A stretch of DNA of 64,000 nt. Source: Tritrichomonas foetus (lineage: Eukaryota > Parabasalia > Tritrichomonadida > Tritrichomonadidae). The notes under the pieces were generated by a model, which searched no databases, was not told where the DNA came from, and was given only the letters and a program-made list of their open reading frames with translations. Position numbers and translations under genes: made by a program. This document shows, piece after piece, positions 10,701 to 19,877 of this stretch. Within the stretch, counting starts at the first letter, position 1; the number at the start of each line of letters is the position of its first letter. The stretch is taken from NCBI GenBank assembly GCA_001839685.1, contig MLAK01001071.1:96314-160313 (forward strand), written 5' to 3'.

Positions 10701-13700
10701 AAGTTCGAATCACAGGTTTAGAAACACTAATGTCGCTTTCCAAAAATGTTGATATGTATCCTTATTTAGGATCAATTATTCGTGCTGTTTCATTTAGCAT
10801 TTATCATCATGATATGAAAACCAGAAATGTAGCATATGAATTGTTATATACTTTAATTAAAGCACAAGGATTTAATTTCATCAAATGCGCATCTCCACTT
10901 CTAATTTCATTAAAAGAAGAGAAAATGGAAACTGATTATTTAATTAGTTTAATTCAAAAATGCAAAATTGAAAGCGAAAGTATGTCTGTTCATAAATTCA
11001 AACCAATTCGAACATCAGAATATAAATCACAAAGAAGACCATCTACTGTTTTCCTTCCATTAGAACAAATTCATCCATTTTCTGAAGAAGCAATTATAGT
11101 TCGAATTCGAACTCCAAATGTTGGACGACATACGGATCAATGGATGAGATCCTTAGTTTTAGCGGTAATTTCTAACTCTCCATCTGATCCAATCCGTGCT
11201 TGTTCATCTTTGGTTTCGTCTTATTATCCACTTGCATTGAAACTATCTAATTCTGCATTTTTAAGTTGCTGGACATTTATTTCTGAACAAGGCAAACAAA
11301 CAATCATTGAGACATTTAAACAACTTCTTCTTGCACCTGAAAATTATGAAGGTGTAATGAGAGAACTTTATGGATTGTTAGTCTTCATGGATAAAATTGA
11401 ACGGCCTTTTGATAAACAAATTTTAAAACCTGAAGAAATCGTACAAGCTTGTATGAGATATGGGGGTGCTGCTTTAGCTTTACATACTCAACAATCGATT
11501 TTTTATGAAAATCCTGAAAATATAAATTCTATAGGCCATTTAATTGATATTTTTGTTCAAACTGGAGATATGCAAAATGCTCTTGGCGTTTGGAGAAGAT
11601 GTCAACTAAAGAATAGTACATTAAATAAAATTGATGTTTTAACAAGATTAAAAATGTGGGATCAAGTTCTACCAAATTTCAAAGAAAAGTTTAACAGAAC
11701 CAGAGATTTCTCAAGTTTTTATGGAATGTCTAAGGCTATGGCATCATTAGCAATGTGGCCTCAACTTTTAGAAAATTATTCGACTTTTCAATCCTTAAAA
11801 AGCCATCAAAAAAGAGATGTTTCAATTTATTTTAGCGAAGCAGCATTACATTCAGGACGATGGGACATTTTAGAAGAAACTTTGAAACATGCTCCCGATG
11901 ATTCTACTCGAGTTTGTGCAATGAAAGCATTGAATGCTGTTTATAAACGTGATTTGGAAGCAGTTGATGAGAATATTTTCTATGGATTTTCTTTACTTGC
12001 TTCTAGACCTATCACTTTTTGGATTGAAAATCAAAAAATTCATCCAAAAACCATTAAAATTGCGCAAGAATTAATTGAAATCGGAGAAATGAAGAAATGG
12101 ATCACTGGTGAGGCTGATACGGAAGCAATCGATATGGTTTGGAATAATAGATTGGAAACAGCACCAAGAGATTTCAATATTTGGTTCCATTTAATTGTAA
12201 ATCGAGAAAGAATTATCAAGAATATTCGTGAAGATATTCTAATTAAATTCTTTTTATTAAAAAGCTCTTCCATTGGTTCAAAAATTCATATAAATGCATT
12301 TGATCTCCTTTTCCCAGATTTCAATTACCAAACGGCACCTGAACATCAAAAAATTTGTTATGTTATCGCACATTGGAATGCTGGTGAAAGACAAAGAGCA
12401 ATAAATGAAATGGAAGCTTTGACCAATGAAGTTTCTGGGGAATTGAAACGAAAATGCCACTTTTTATATGCATCTTGGCTACTTGAAGGTGATGATGATC
12501 TTCAAACACTTCAAAAAGCTTATCAACAACTTAGTTTTGTCACAATTGATAATAATTATAGTAATATTAACTTTGCAAATAATCATAGCGCTTTTATTTC
12601 GAATTCTGAAAAAAATCAAACACGATTTCAAAAATTGACTGTGGATTTGAAATCGCCTTCAGTTTTGGAAAAAATTCAAAGAGCGAAAGAAAATAATGGA
12701 AATTTAATATTTCCTTCACAAGTAATTACAGAATTCTCAACTGATCAATCCAATATTGAGTTATTGAGAATGTGGAGTGATGTAAATTATTCATTAATCT
12801 CTCTTGATCAACAAAATGACAAAGAATATATAAATAATGCATTAAATGCTTTAATTAAATCCTCAAATATTTCACCTTCATTTCCAGATGTTGTTCAACT
12901 CCTCAACATTTTCTTTGATCATGCAAATGATGAAAATATTTTTAATGATACTGCACCATTTATTCGACAACTTCCACCGAAGTTACTCATTCAAGCTTCA
13001 CCACAGATTTTAATACAATTAAGCCATTCAACCGACAATGTTGCTTTCTTTGTACATGAAATTGTTTTAAAACTACTCGAAGAACATTATCATTCTCTAC
13101 TGTTTCCAGTTGTTGTTATGAAAAAGTCAGCAAATAGAGCCCGTTCAATTGCTGCGAAGAAAATTTTATCTGCTTTTGAAATGAAAAAACCAAATGTTTA
13201 TCAAGAAACACAGTTAATTAGGAAATCATTATTAATGGCTGCTGTTACTTGGAATGAAAAAATTCTTCAATATATAAATGATGCCTATGAACATTTCCAA
13301 AGCAAGCATTTCGATAGAGTATATGCAAATCTTGTAGCAATTATCAATATATCAAAAAAGCCAAAATGTGAAATGCATAAATATTTTCTTCAACAATTTG
13401 GTCAAAATATCAAAAATTTAGAACAATTATTAAAAATTTTTGATCCAAAAGTTAAAAGTACAATGACACAAATTCTAAATTGGTGTCAACAAATGCAACA
13501 ATTAATTGGCGAAGAAGTTAAAAGAATTCGATTAATTCAACTTTCTTCAATTTCTCAAACACTAAGTGAAAAAACCGGTTTTGAGATTGCCGTATTAGGA
13601 ACTTATAAGCCTTACCAAAAAATAAATCACATTCAGTATTTTGTTGGTCAACTTTCTGTTTATTTATCAAAACAACAGCCAAAAGATGTTATTTGCAAAG

Positions 13701-14734
13701 GTGAAGATGGAAACTTTTATAGATATTTATTAAAAGGTCATGAAGATTTGCGTCTTGATGAAAGAATAATGCAATTTTTCCGATTAATTAATTCTTTTAT
13801 AATTAAATCTTCTGCATTTCAGCAAAACCAAATAAAAACAATGTCTGTTATTCCTTTATCCCTTCAGCATGGTCTTGTTCAATGGGTGCCTGGTACAGAA
13901 ACTTTACGTGTAATCGTTGAACAACAAAGAAAGTTACATAATCGAGATCCAATGGAAGAATACAACTTAACTGAATTTTACACAGAATCTTCATATGATT
14001 ATCTTTTGCCAGTACAAAAATTACATGTGATTAAAAGAATATTTAATGAAGTTCCTGATACTGATATTTCTGATTTCTTTTGGCTTAAAGCTTCAAATGC
14101 AGAAATGTGGTTGAAACAAACAAATAACTTTGCAATTTCAACTGGAATGACTTCTATTGTTGGCTACATTATTGGGCTTGGCGATCGTCACCCTTCTAAT
14201 TTATTAATTGATAGATTTACTGGAAACGTTATTCATATTGACTTTGGGGATTGTTTTGAACGTGCTGCAAAACGAAGTTTATTACCTGAAGTTGTTCCTT
14301 TTCGACTTACTCGAATGATGGTTCGAGCAATGGGTCCAGCTGCAACTGAAGGAAGCTTTAGAGTGAGTTTTAAAAATATGTCGCAACTTCTTCGAGATAA
14401 TAAACGAGTTTTGGTTATGGTTTTATCAACTTTTGTTCATGAACCTTTAGTTGATCCTGACATTTCAGCTGATGAACTTGCAATTTCATCTGGAACTACA
14501 CCCAAGTTGACAATGTGCGATTTAGAAGCAGGAAAGTCTTTTCATCCTCTTGAAGAAGCTGGAATTCAGAGTTCTGTTGAAATGAGAAAAAGAGTCATTC
14601 AGAAATTAACTGGAAATGATTTTGATGAAGCTGAAAAGTTGAGTGTTGAAGACCAGGCAACCCTTTTGATTAAGACAGCAACTGATCCATATGTATTGTC
14701 TAAAATGTATAGCGGTTGGTGTCCATTTTGGTAA
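7763..14734 (+). CDS. TOR: TOR serine/threonine kinase (PIKK family)
   Basis: A 2323-residue target-of-rapamycin kinase, close to the usual 2400-2500. The order is an N-terminal HEAT-repeat solenoid (to ~1100), FAT helices (~1200-1800), FRB (~1820-1920), kinase domain (~1950-2250) and FATC (final ~33 residues, ending SKMYSGWCPFW). Kinase signatures are clear: LLKGHEDLRLDERIMQFF holds the ATP-binding Lys, GLGDRHPSNLLI near 2139 is the catalytic loop, and IHIDFGDCF holds the metal-binding DFG. The catalytic residues are intact. TOR phosphorylates growth regulators within TORC1/TORC2 on endomembranes. In the FRB, the Trp residues that line the FKBP-rapamycin site are kept (TWNEK, ILNWCQQ). The position of the key human Ser2035 appears to be Ile (or Asn if shifted by one). 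The frame is uninterrupted, and the ATG is the first in frame next to a TTTTTCA box. Confidence 0.97.
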   Translation: MYATYNICENVTFPWLFENLQTYIMKLEELEIPRTCQEMQQTFETYYLTFYIQMIRMSNNNLNSYVQTFIDLLTEMARSRPTTPNVIRAAMGVVALHRFGYKNFYQLTIIFDRLLPQIDVEYVKFMSWCAGRLIHHPKIDQNRYVVHLFDRLVGWSRAKGRRARPLAATYLLTALATNAGSSVIGFLPTLKSVMWLLVSHQSTQVLRATADAISMFTRAIIRYRRSELNSYLHFFSQLCLKLLHFGAPIREYAALILYEQLIKSSPDYFLPKMMDLYYSIIDAIADEPMLVIGSSFCTLCALSLVDSKLFVDKIADDLFSQVEIVIFEFPKEVVDAISLLCKTIPDFIEDKIDILKSYVNELVSESDSAFSLLTALINQFGAKALPIEEKIINELLKTNINPPYYQFFVALANVQGFYENTPKLLCERIKTELHRPGSQIIDILELISQLPTNSLYDNKGLLDEVALLNRSESGLIRSAIPKAIFNLGIADPNISTMDTIMLLIQNAINEHSSYVRRSTLKVLHQNCCELLASPEILQHFQIFLNDDSVSVKKITFQIFASIAQLNPLPVSAYTRFAILDAFFIIRHTPSIREVARYVGTLPYLVKAATPTIKAYSGGFIDISLSMLTQPTPKFVNFMEEDAFNTILIGVIDSLALLAPIDSKQVAYYGDIIIPLICDILLVNENRLLSLSILNLIHVLLSAPSANKQYREKAPLIFSACSKFLAKTHSRKARIATLKSLGAIGVLEVHQKAPPTNCESPENIEDSLARQFFHPSRDAENSSLDESLLLKGDNSISQYYTLIVSSSLLEILKDDSMHEYYEDVVNALVQVLKMPRMFLLGYFDTFVSRLLELMENSDDEHIKIFMPYFSQLINTSSHNTSPFLKRSLSLIHKRFCPYLASQFLDVILAFLNSMRDGYSPYASDTICLLMSCLDDFKVNDETVSIQCLSALEILGIYAIELLYLIVPSVSHAILCEQTLIKVRITGLETLMSLSKNVDMYPYLGSIIRAVSFSIYHHDMKTRNVAYELLYTLIKAQGFNFIKCASPLLISLKEEKMETDYLISLIQKCKIESESMSVHKFKPIRTSEYKSQRRPSTVFLPLEQIHPFSEEAIIVRIRTPNVGRHTDQWMRSLVLAVISNSPSDPIRACSSLVSSYYPLALKLSNSAFLSCWTFISEQGKQTIIETFKQLLLAPENYEGVMRELYGLLVFMDKIERPFDKQILKPEEIVQACMRYGGAALALHTQQSIFYENPENINSIGHLIDIFVQTGDMQNALGVWRRCQLKNSTLNKIDVLTRLKMWDQVLPNFKEKFNRTRDFSSFYGMSKAMASLAMWPQLLENYSTFQSLKSHQKRDVSIYFSEAALHSGRWDILEETLKHAPDDSTRVCAMKALNAVYKRDLEAVDENIFYGFSLLASRPITFWIENQKIHPKTIKIAQELIEIGEMKKWITGEADTEAIDMVWNNRLETAPRDFNIWFHLIVNRERIIKNIREDILIKFFLLKSSSIGSKIHINAFDLLFPDFNYQTAPEHQKICYVIAHWNAGERQRAINEMEALTNEVSGELKRKCHFLYASWLLEGDDDLQTLQKAYQQLSFVTIDNNYSNINFANNHSAFISNSEKNQTRFQKLTVDLKSPSVLEKIQRAKENNGNLIFPSQVITEFSTDQSNIELLRMWSDVNYSLISLDQQNDKEYINNALNALIKSSNISPSFPDVVQLLNIFFDHANDENIFNDTAPFIRQLPPKLLIQASPQILIQLSHSTDNVAFFVHEIVLKLLEEHYHSLLFPVVVMKKSANRARSIAAKKILSAFEMKKPNVYQETQLIRKSLLMAAVTWNEKILQYINDAYEHFQSKHFDRVYANLVAIINISKKPKCEMHKYFLQQFGQNIKNLEQLLKIFDPKVKSTMTQILNWCQQMQQLIGEEVKRIRLIQLSSISQTLSEKTGFEIAVLGTYKPYQKINHIQYFVGQLSVYLSKQQPKDVICKGEDGNFYRYLLKGHEDLRLDERIMQFFRLINSFIIKSSAFQQNQIKTMSVIPLSLQHGLVQWVPGTETLRVIVEQQRKLHNRDPMEEYNLTEFYTESSYDYLLPVQKLHVIKRIFNEVPDTDISDFFWLKASNAEMWLKQTNNFAISTGMTSIVGYIIGLGDRHPSNLLIDRFTGNVIHIDFGDCFERAAKRSLLPEVVPFRLTRMMVRAMGPAATEGSFRVSFKNMSQLLRDNKRVLVMVLSTFVHEPLVDPDISADELAISSGTTPKLTMCDLEAGKSFHPLEEAGIQSSVEMRKRVIQKLTGNDFDEAEKLSVEDQATLLIKTATDPYVLSKMYSGWCPFW

Positions 14735-15255
14735 TTTCCATAGTAGTTATTGATTTAATATCTAATATTTTGTTTTTAATAAAATTTATCTTTCCTTTAT
14801 CATTTTACTTTTCTTTTATAGTCTCTGGAAATAAAAAATAAAAGAAGAAAGAATTAAAGGCAGATATTTCGTCAGCATTACAATATGTTTTTGCGTAAAA
14901 TAAATCAGACTTATTTAAAAAGACAATCCTATAGTTTACCAATTAATTATTGATCAAGTAAATTCAACAAATTTTTGGAAGAGTTTTGAAAATAAAAGTT
15001 GATCATTCGGACTAGACTATATTATTTACACATTGTGAAATAATTTCACAATAGAAGTCATCAATATATGAAGAAATTGGTATTTTATCGCCTGATGAAA
15101 GTATGATTAGTGAGATTTACGGAAGTGAACCTTGAATGATGATTAAATAAATGAGAATTTCAAATAAATATCAATTTTATTTGTATAATGATTATCATTT
15201 TGAATTTCTGTGACATGTATGCAAAAGTACTAACATCTTTATTATGAGCAATATT
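14735..15255. other. Noncoding intergenic region
   Basis: No intact gene is seen between TOR and the RCC1-like relic. It is A+T-rich and holds the TOR 3' flank. Confidence 0.5.
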
Positions 15256-15760
15256 CTATTTTCTTATAACATGAAGAAGATCAATTAAAGAAAAATGATT
15301 AGCTTCTATTGCATTTTTAACAACCTTCTGTGACTTGAGACCATCAATTTTACCTATTATTGTCATGCCATCATCTTCTATTTCTAATCCCAACACACGC
15401 CCAATGGTATCAACAAATAAACAGTTCCACTATCTCAACAATCATGAAACCCAAAACGTAACTTTGCTCACCAATATTTATTTCTTCAAAAAGATTGTTT
15501 TTGTTTTCTTTTGATGAAAAGAAGACCTTCTTTTCGTGAATGAGGAAAAGAGTGAAATAAATGTCACATTTCCCTTCAATGATTTTTGGGAGAACAGTTG
15601 ATTCTTCTTGGTGCTTCAATTTTCGTCGTTGTTTTGGGAAAACCAAGAATACCTCCATCATTAGATCCCCAAATAAAGACTGAACAATCTTTACAAAGAG
15701 AAACACAATGTGAATATCCAGCTGAAACAAAAACCAATTGATCTATTCTTTGTTTGTGAA
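15256..15760 (-). pseudogene. RCC1-repeat protein pseudogene (frameshifted)
   Basis: Reading the minus strand in three successive frames recovers one decayed protein. The first frame (about 15760-15595) reads SAGYSHCVSLCKDCSVFIWG and then SNDGGILGFPKTTTKI. This is a classic RCC1 blade (GxxHxxxLxxDGxVxxWGxNxxGxLG) in which DG has become DC. A frameshift leads to a middle frame (KIIEGKCDIYFTLFLIHE). A third frame reads DTIGRVLGLEIEDDGMTIIG and ends LLHVIRK with a TAG at 15256-15258. Two frameshifts and the missing N-terminal blades make it non-functional. Intact RCC1-like proteins act as beta-propeller exchange factors or scaffolds. I cannot tell which intact paralogue it came from. Confidence 0.6.
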
Positions 15761-16052
15761 GTGTGATAATTCTGATTCATTGGTTGAAATCTCAAGAATC
15801 AATCGAGTATCTTAATACTTGAATGTGATCGATTAAAAGACACATGTCTTGAAGTGGCGAAATTATTCCTATAATGTTTTTTTCACCTTATCTATCTCTT
15901 TATCAGATCTTTTTTATAAATGATTCCAAGATAATATTTTCTTGTTTCTATGATTCAAATTACTCTGGTTGAAATTATGTAATCTTATGTAGGAAATTAA
16001 AATTAAAATTAAAATAATAAAAATAAAAAATGGTTAAAACAAATATATTAAT

Positions 16053-17807
16053 TTAAAGATCATCAAATTCAAAAGAAGAAAGTCTTAGCTTTCGTGGGAC
16101 GCCTTCTTTTTCTTCTTTCTCTTCAATTACTTTTTCAAGGAATCGATTATTTGGTTTTGTGTAAACAGGGAGAGTAACTTTCATTCCATCTTCCTTGAAT
16201 CTTGTTCGTCTTTCTTGGGCTTGATTTGGATAGTGATGATGTCTTTTTTGTTCATTTCCAGAACTTGTTTCTCTTATTCTTCGATTGTAGCATTCTTGAC
16301 AATGCGGTCTTGAATGGAATAATTTTGCGTTTGTTTGTTTCAATTCAACTCCACACACGCGACAAATGAAACAAACAGTATGATAAGTTTTACCAGAAAA
16401 TCGAATTCGTTCTTCATTTGTTGAAAACAAAGAACCTTTACAGAATGCACAGTGACTTGTATAAAATTGACCATGAGTTGGACAAAACAACTTATTATGA
16501 TGAATCACATAATTATTTCCTTTTAAAATTTCTTCACAAACACTACATTTGAAATGTTCGCGATGATAAAACTTTTTGTGGCATTTTACAAAATCACCAA
16601 TTGTTGGTTCTTTGCAAATATCACAGATTCTTTCACGAACAACTGCATAACATCTTCTACAGAAGATTTTATTATTCATTTTTTTTTGTTGTCCTTTCAT
16701 TATTATTTTTGAGCATTCATAACAAGATAAGCAATTAGAATGAACATATAATTCATCATTAATTGTGTCAAAGCTTTTTGTACCATCTAAAATTTCATCA
16801 CAAACCATACATTTCTTAAATCCATTGAAAGAATCTTGAGATGATGAACGACCTTGTGATTTTCGTAAAACATTAGTATTATAATTATTCTTAGAAACGC
16901 AATTCAAACAACATAAATTATCTTTAAGGTATGCGCATTTCGGTTCTTCAACTTGACATCGACAAATTGAGCACTTTGCACACGATTTATGATAATAAAT
17001 TCCATTTGCGAAAAGCCCATCATATTCGATTGGCTGACGACAAATTTCACACGTATTAACCGGAATTCCTTCTGCATCAATCGGAAAGCTAGATGGAACA
17101 ATAATCTCTGGCAAGTTACCGCTCGATGCGCGCCCTTCAAGTGATGGAATGGAGTCCAGGCTTGGCTGGACAGGAAGCTGAGGCAAGTTATCGTTCACGC
17201 TGTCCATCACACTTTCCATTTCTAGTGTCATGAAGGAGTCGAAGTTGCTCGGGTTGTACTTTATGTTCCCTTTTTGGTGGATTGGGCCCCCAGTGTTGAG
17301 CACAGATGGCAAAACAGATGGATTGTAGTCAATATCAGGTATGCTGATGTTATTCAGGTTATCTGAGTTCATGTTGAATGTCGGCAGTTCACTGACAGAA
17401 CTATTGGCATACAAACCGGATGCGAGTGGTGCATCAAAATCTGTTGATGTGTTGAAGTTTGTGTTTGATTCTGAATTCAAATCATAGTTCGATTCATTCA
17501 TATTGGATTTCACATTTCTGTCGTGAAAACCGCCGTCGATTGAATCTTCGGGAGGAAAGTCATGACGTTGCTTTTTAGATTTCTTTGAACTTTTTTGACT
17601 TTTTTTGGAATATTTATTTTGATTCTTATATTCGCCTGGCTGAGTGGCTTTTGGTGGAACACTAAGCGCACTGGGACGTGAAATGAGGCTTTCTTTGAGT
17701 TCTTCCATGTCTTCTTCTTCAGAATGATTTTTTGGATTTTCCATAAAATGAGATTTTCTGTGTATCGTCGACCAGAAAGAGATTGAAAAAGTATGTTTAC
17801 TGGTCAT
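16053..17807 (-). CDS. Four-LIM-domain protein
   Basis: A 584-residue protein. Residues 1-250 are disordered, Ser/Asn/Lys-rich, with a basic Lys patch (SKKSQKSSKKSKK). Four LIM double zinc fingers follow: LIM1 from CEICRQPI (~252-303), LIM2 from CMVCDEIL (~332-387), LIM3 from CDICKEPT (~393-446) and LIM4 from CAFCKGSL (~450-507). The zinc ligands appear complete, for example HxxCxxCxxC cores such as HKSCAKCSIC and HREHFKCSVC. The tail is basic. This paxillin/zyxin-like layout suggests an adaptor at actin- or membrane-linked sites, or a nuclear shuttling adaptor. The binding partner is not predictable. The ATG at 17807 is used; another ATG (MENPKNH) lies about 21 codons in. A TTTTTCT variant of the start-proximal box lies at 17835-17841. 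Confidence 0.9.
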   Translation of the reverse strand: MTSKHTFSISFWSTIHRKSHFMENPKNHSEEEDMEELKESLISRPSALSVPPKATQPGEYKNQNKYSKKSQKSSKKSKKQRHDFPPEDSIDGGFHDRNVKSNMNESNYDLNSESNTNFNTSTDFDAPLASGLYANSSVSELPTFNMNSDNLNNISIPDIDYNPSVLPSVLNTGGPIHQKGNIKYNPSNFDSFMTLEMESVMDSVNDNLPQLPVQPSLDSIPSLEGRASSGNLPEIIVPSSFPIDAEGIPVNTCEICRQPIEYDGLFANGIYYHKSCAKCSICRCQVEEPKCAYLKDNLCCLNCVSKNNYNTNVLRKSQGRSSSQDSFNGFKKCMVCDEILDGTKSFDTINDELYVHSNCLSCYECSKIIMKGQQKKMNNKIFCRRCYAVVRERICDICKEPTIGDFVKCHKKFYHREHFKCSVCEEILKGNNYVIHHNKLFCPTHGQFYTSHCAFCKGSLFSTNEERIRFSGKTYHTVCFICRVCGVELKQTNAKLFHSRPHCQECYNRRIRETSSGNEQKRHHHYPNQAQERRTRFKEDGMKVTLPVYTKPNNRFLEKVIEEKEEKEGVPRKLRLSSFEFDDL

Positions 17808-18393
17808 TTTTGTCTACACTTGAAAGATATCTACAGAAAAAGTGAAAATAATTAATTGAAATATGAAATGGTCATTGTTTTTATTCAACATTGACATAAC
17901 TATAAAATACAATAGTAAATTTTTTCATGGAGGAAGTAATACCTGGCTATTTCATACCATTATATCGCACTAATACCCATAAATTTCTTTGGAATTTTTG
18001 AAATAAAAATGTAATGATAAAAGTTGACATATAAACTTTTTGAATATATTCGATATGATATTTTGAGAAGGATTATTGAAATTCAATTATAACGAATTGA
18101 TTATGAATGATCTGCAGCTTGGAATTGTGAAATGGACAAACGCAAAATGAGCTTTCTGTTTCAATAAATCTTATGGCTTCTTCTCCTTGGAGTAAATGAT
18201 ATACACATGCTCAAATATTCGACATCGAACCGAATATTTCATTTTCAAATATGGTTTTTGAATGAGACTAACATCATTTCTTTGAATTTTCTGAGAGATA
18301 TTTTTCCAGAGAAAGTTTTTGACCATGAACATAATATTTTGACCATTCCATTATTATTCTTAAACGTCTGTAAACGTATAGATATAAAAATAA
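17808..18393. other. Divergent intergenic region, candidate shared promoter
   Basis: 586 bp between the divergent LIM gene and the 18394 gene. No gene is seen. It contains ATGGTCATT near 17867, AAACTTTTTGAA at 18033-18044, and two TTGACCAT copies near 18326 and 18348. These motifs recur upstream of other genes here, so the region probably carries promoters for both flanking genes. Confidence 0.45.
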
Positions 18394-19263
18394 ATGAGCT
18401 ACAACGAAAACTGCGCTGTTCAAAGCAACCAATGTCCATCTGACTCCATGTCAAAAGATAGTAATGTCACAATCATGTGTGATGAGTCATCAACACAAAG
18501 GGCACACATGATTACAGATTTTATTGCTCGTCAATTCGAAGCGAATGAAAAAATGCAACGAATCAGGGAGGAAGCCGAGAAATCAGTCAACAGAGAACAT
18601 CGTGTTATTAATGATACTGATAACGCCCGAGTCCAAGAATTGTATGAAATGTCACTCAAGCAACCAGAAAAAGAAGAGGTCCAAGAAGCACCAGTCGTTA
18701 AGTCAAAGATCAGTGAAAAATCGATTATGCTCGCTAACGCCAAAAACGAAAGACAGCTCAACGTTATTTTCATGGGCTATGGAAAAATGAGCCAACAGCA
18801 ATTCGCTGCTTTAATGAGACGCTTTTCAATCAAATCGCCAGAACTTATCGAAAGTTTGAAAGAATATTCAAGAATTGATGATGAAACATATAGTGGAAGC
18901 AAACTCAAGAACTTGATGATTTCTTCAGCTAATAAAGAGTTTGAAAATAGGCTTGCTAAGAAGATTCAACCATACGTTACAGCTTTACTTGCAAATTCCG
19001 TTAATGCATTAACGCCGAAATTAAAGACGGGTTCCATTTCTTCACTCAAAACTAATCAAATTCCGAAAACCAATGCACAAAAGCCAATGCAAAAGAAAGA
19101 ACTAGCCCAGAAACCAAAGACATCCCGTCCAAAAACTGCTGCAAAAAGCGGAAATAAATATTTGCCAGATTTTTATGAACATCTTGAATTATATGACGAA
19201 CAAACTCCACGTTATCGTAGTCGCCATAACTATTTGGCCGAGAAGCCAAAAGTATGGAAGTGA
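18394..19263 (+). CDS. Conserved-looking protein of unknown function
   Basis: A 289-residue protein that I do not recognise. Residues 45-110 are charged and probably helical or coiled-coil (FEANEKMQRIREEAEKSVNR). Residues ~120-215 form the only globular-looking part, around MGYGKMSQQQFAALMRRFSI and KKIQPYVTALLANS. The next ~50 residues are Lys/Pro/Ala/Gln-rich and disordered (AQKPKTSRPKTAAKSG), and the C-terminus is Tyr-rich (FYEHLELYDEQTPRYRS). There are no membrane segments. The codon use is somewhat richer in G and C than that of neighbours, as for the small gene at 63196. Basic low-complexity tails of this kind occur in cytoskeleton-associated proteins, but that is only a guess. The frame is intact and starts at an ATG. 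Confidence 0.7.
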   Translation: MSYNENCAVQSNQCPSDSMSKDSNVTIMCDESSTQRAHMITDFIARQFEANEKMQRIREEAEKSVNREHRVINDTDNARVQELYEMSLKQPEKEEVQEAPVVKSKISEKSIMLANAKNERQLNVIFMGYGKMSQQQFAALMRRFSIKSPELIESLKEYSRIDDETYSGSKLKNLMISSANKEFENRLAKKIQPYVTALLANSVNALTPKLKTGSISSLKTNQIPKTNAQKPMQKKELAQKPKTSRPKTAAKSGNKYLPDFYEHLELYDEQTPRYRSRHNYLAEKPKVWK

Positions 19264-19829
19264 AAATATATTCTTTATGATATTTATTAATAAAAATTAA
19301 AGCATTAAGTTTCTATTAAAATCCTCTTTAGTATTGTCATTTATAAATTGGATGAAAATCCAGAAAAACAGGATTCATCAAGAATGATTATTATGTCGAT
19401 AAAATTTTTCTTGGACAACGATCGTTTTAGATTGAAAAATTGAAAGCATTCAGAAAAAATCAAAGGTATATCACAAAAAAAAGCAAAAAAAAAAAATGTT
19501 TTCGTGAGACCACTTTTTGTTGGTTGGTATCCTTTTCTTTTTCATGTTTTCTGATGGATATCTCTGACCAATATGATATTCCAAGAATCTATTGATGAGG
19601 TGATCGAAAACGACGAGATTTTCGTTTTCAATTAGAATTGGATTTTCAATAAAATACAAATTTAGTTGTATTGAAACATTTGAATGCTTTAATAGTTTGT
19701 ACACTCACAATATTCAATATATTTTCAAAAAAGGTTTATCAAAAAGACAAAAACGATGATGTGAATAATGAAATACATTCTCAATATTAAATGCTTTCAA
19801 ATTGAATATGAATAAATCAAATCCATAAA
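19264..19829. other. Intergenic region with a possible minus-strand coding relic
   Basis: No intact gene is seen. On the minus strand, 19704-19471 is open without an ATG at its start and reads protein-like (SIQLNLYFIENPILIENEN, VFDHLINRFLEYHIGQRYP). It could be a fragment of an ankyrin/BTB-type trichomonad family. An A-rich run near 19478-19497 ends it. Confidence 0.3.
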
Positions 19830-19836
19830 TTTTTCA
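19830..19836 (+). promoter_or_regulatory. TTTTTCA start-proximal element
   Basis: TTTTTCA (context AATTTTTCAGAAC), 41 nt before the ATG of the PQ-loop gene. It supports the start at 19878. Confidence 0.4.
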
Positions 19837-19877
19837 GAACATCGAATTCAGAAAAATTGAAGAATCAATTTTATCGA

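Noticed and set aside
17835..17841. TTTTTCTGTAG before the LIM gene as a 3' splice site
   Set aside because: No matching 5' splice site or trichomonad-type branch/3' motif is seen, and the ORF is complete. It is more simply a variant of the start-proximal box.
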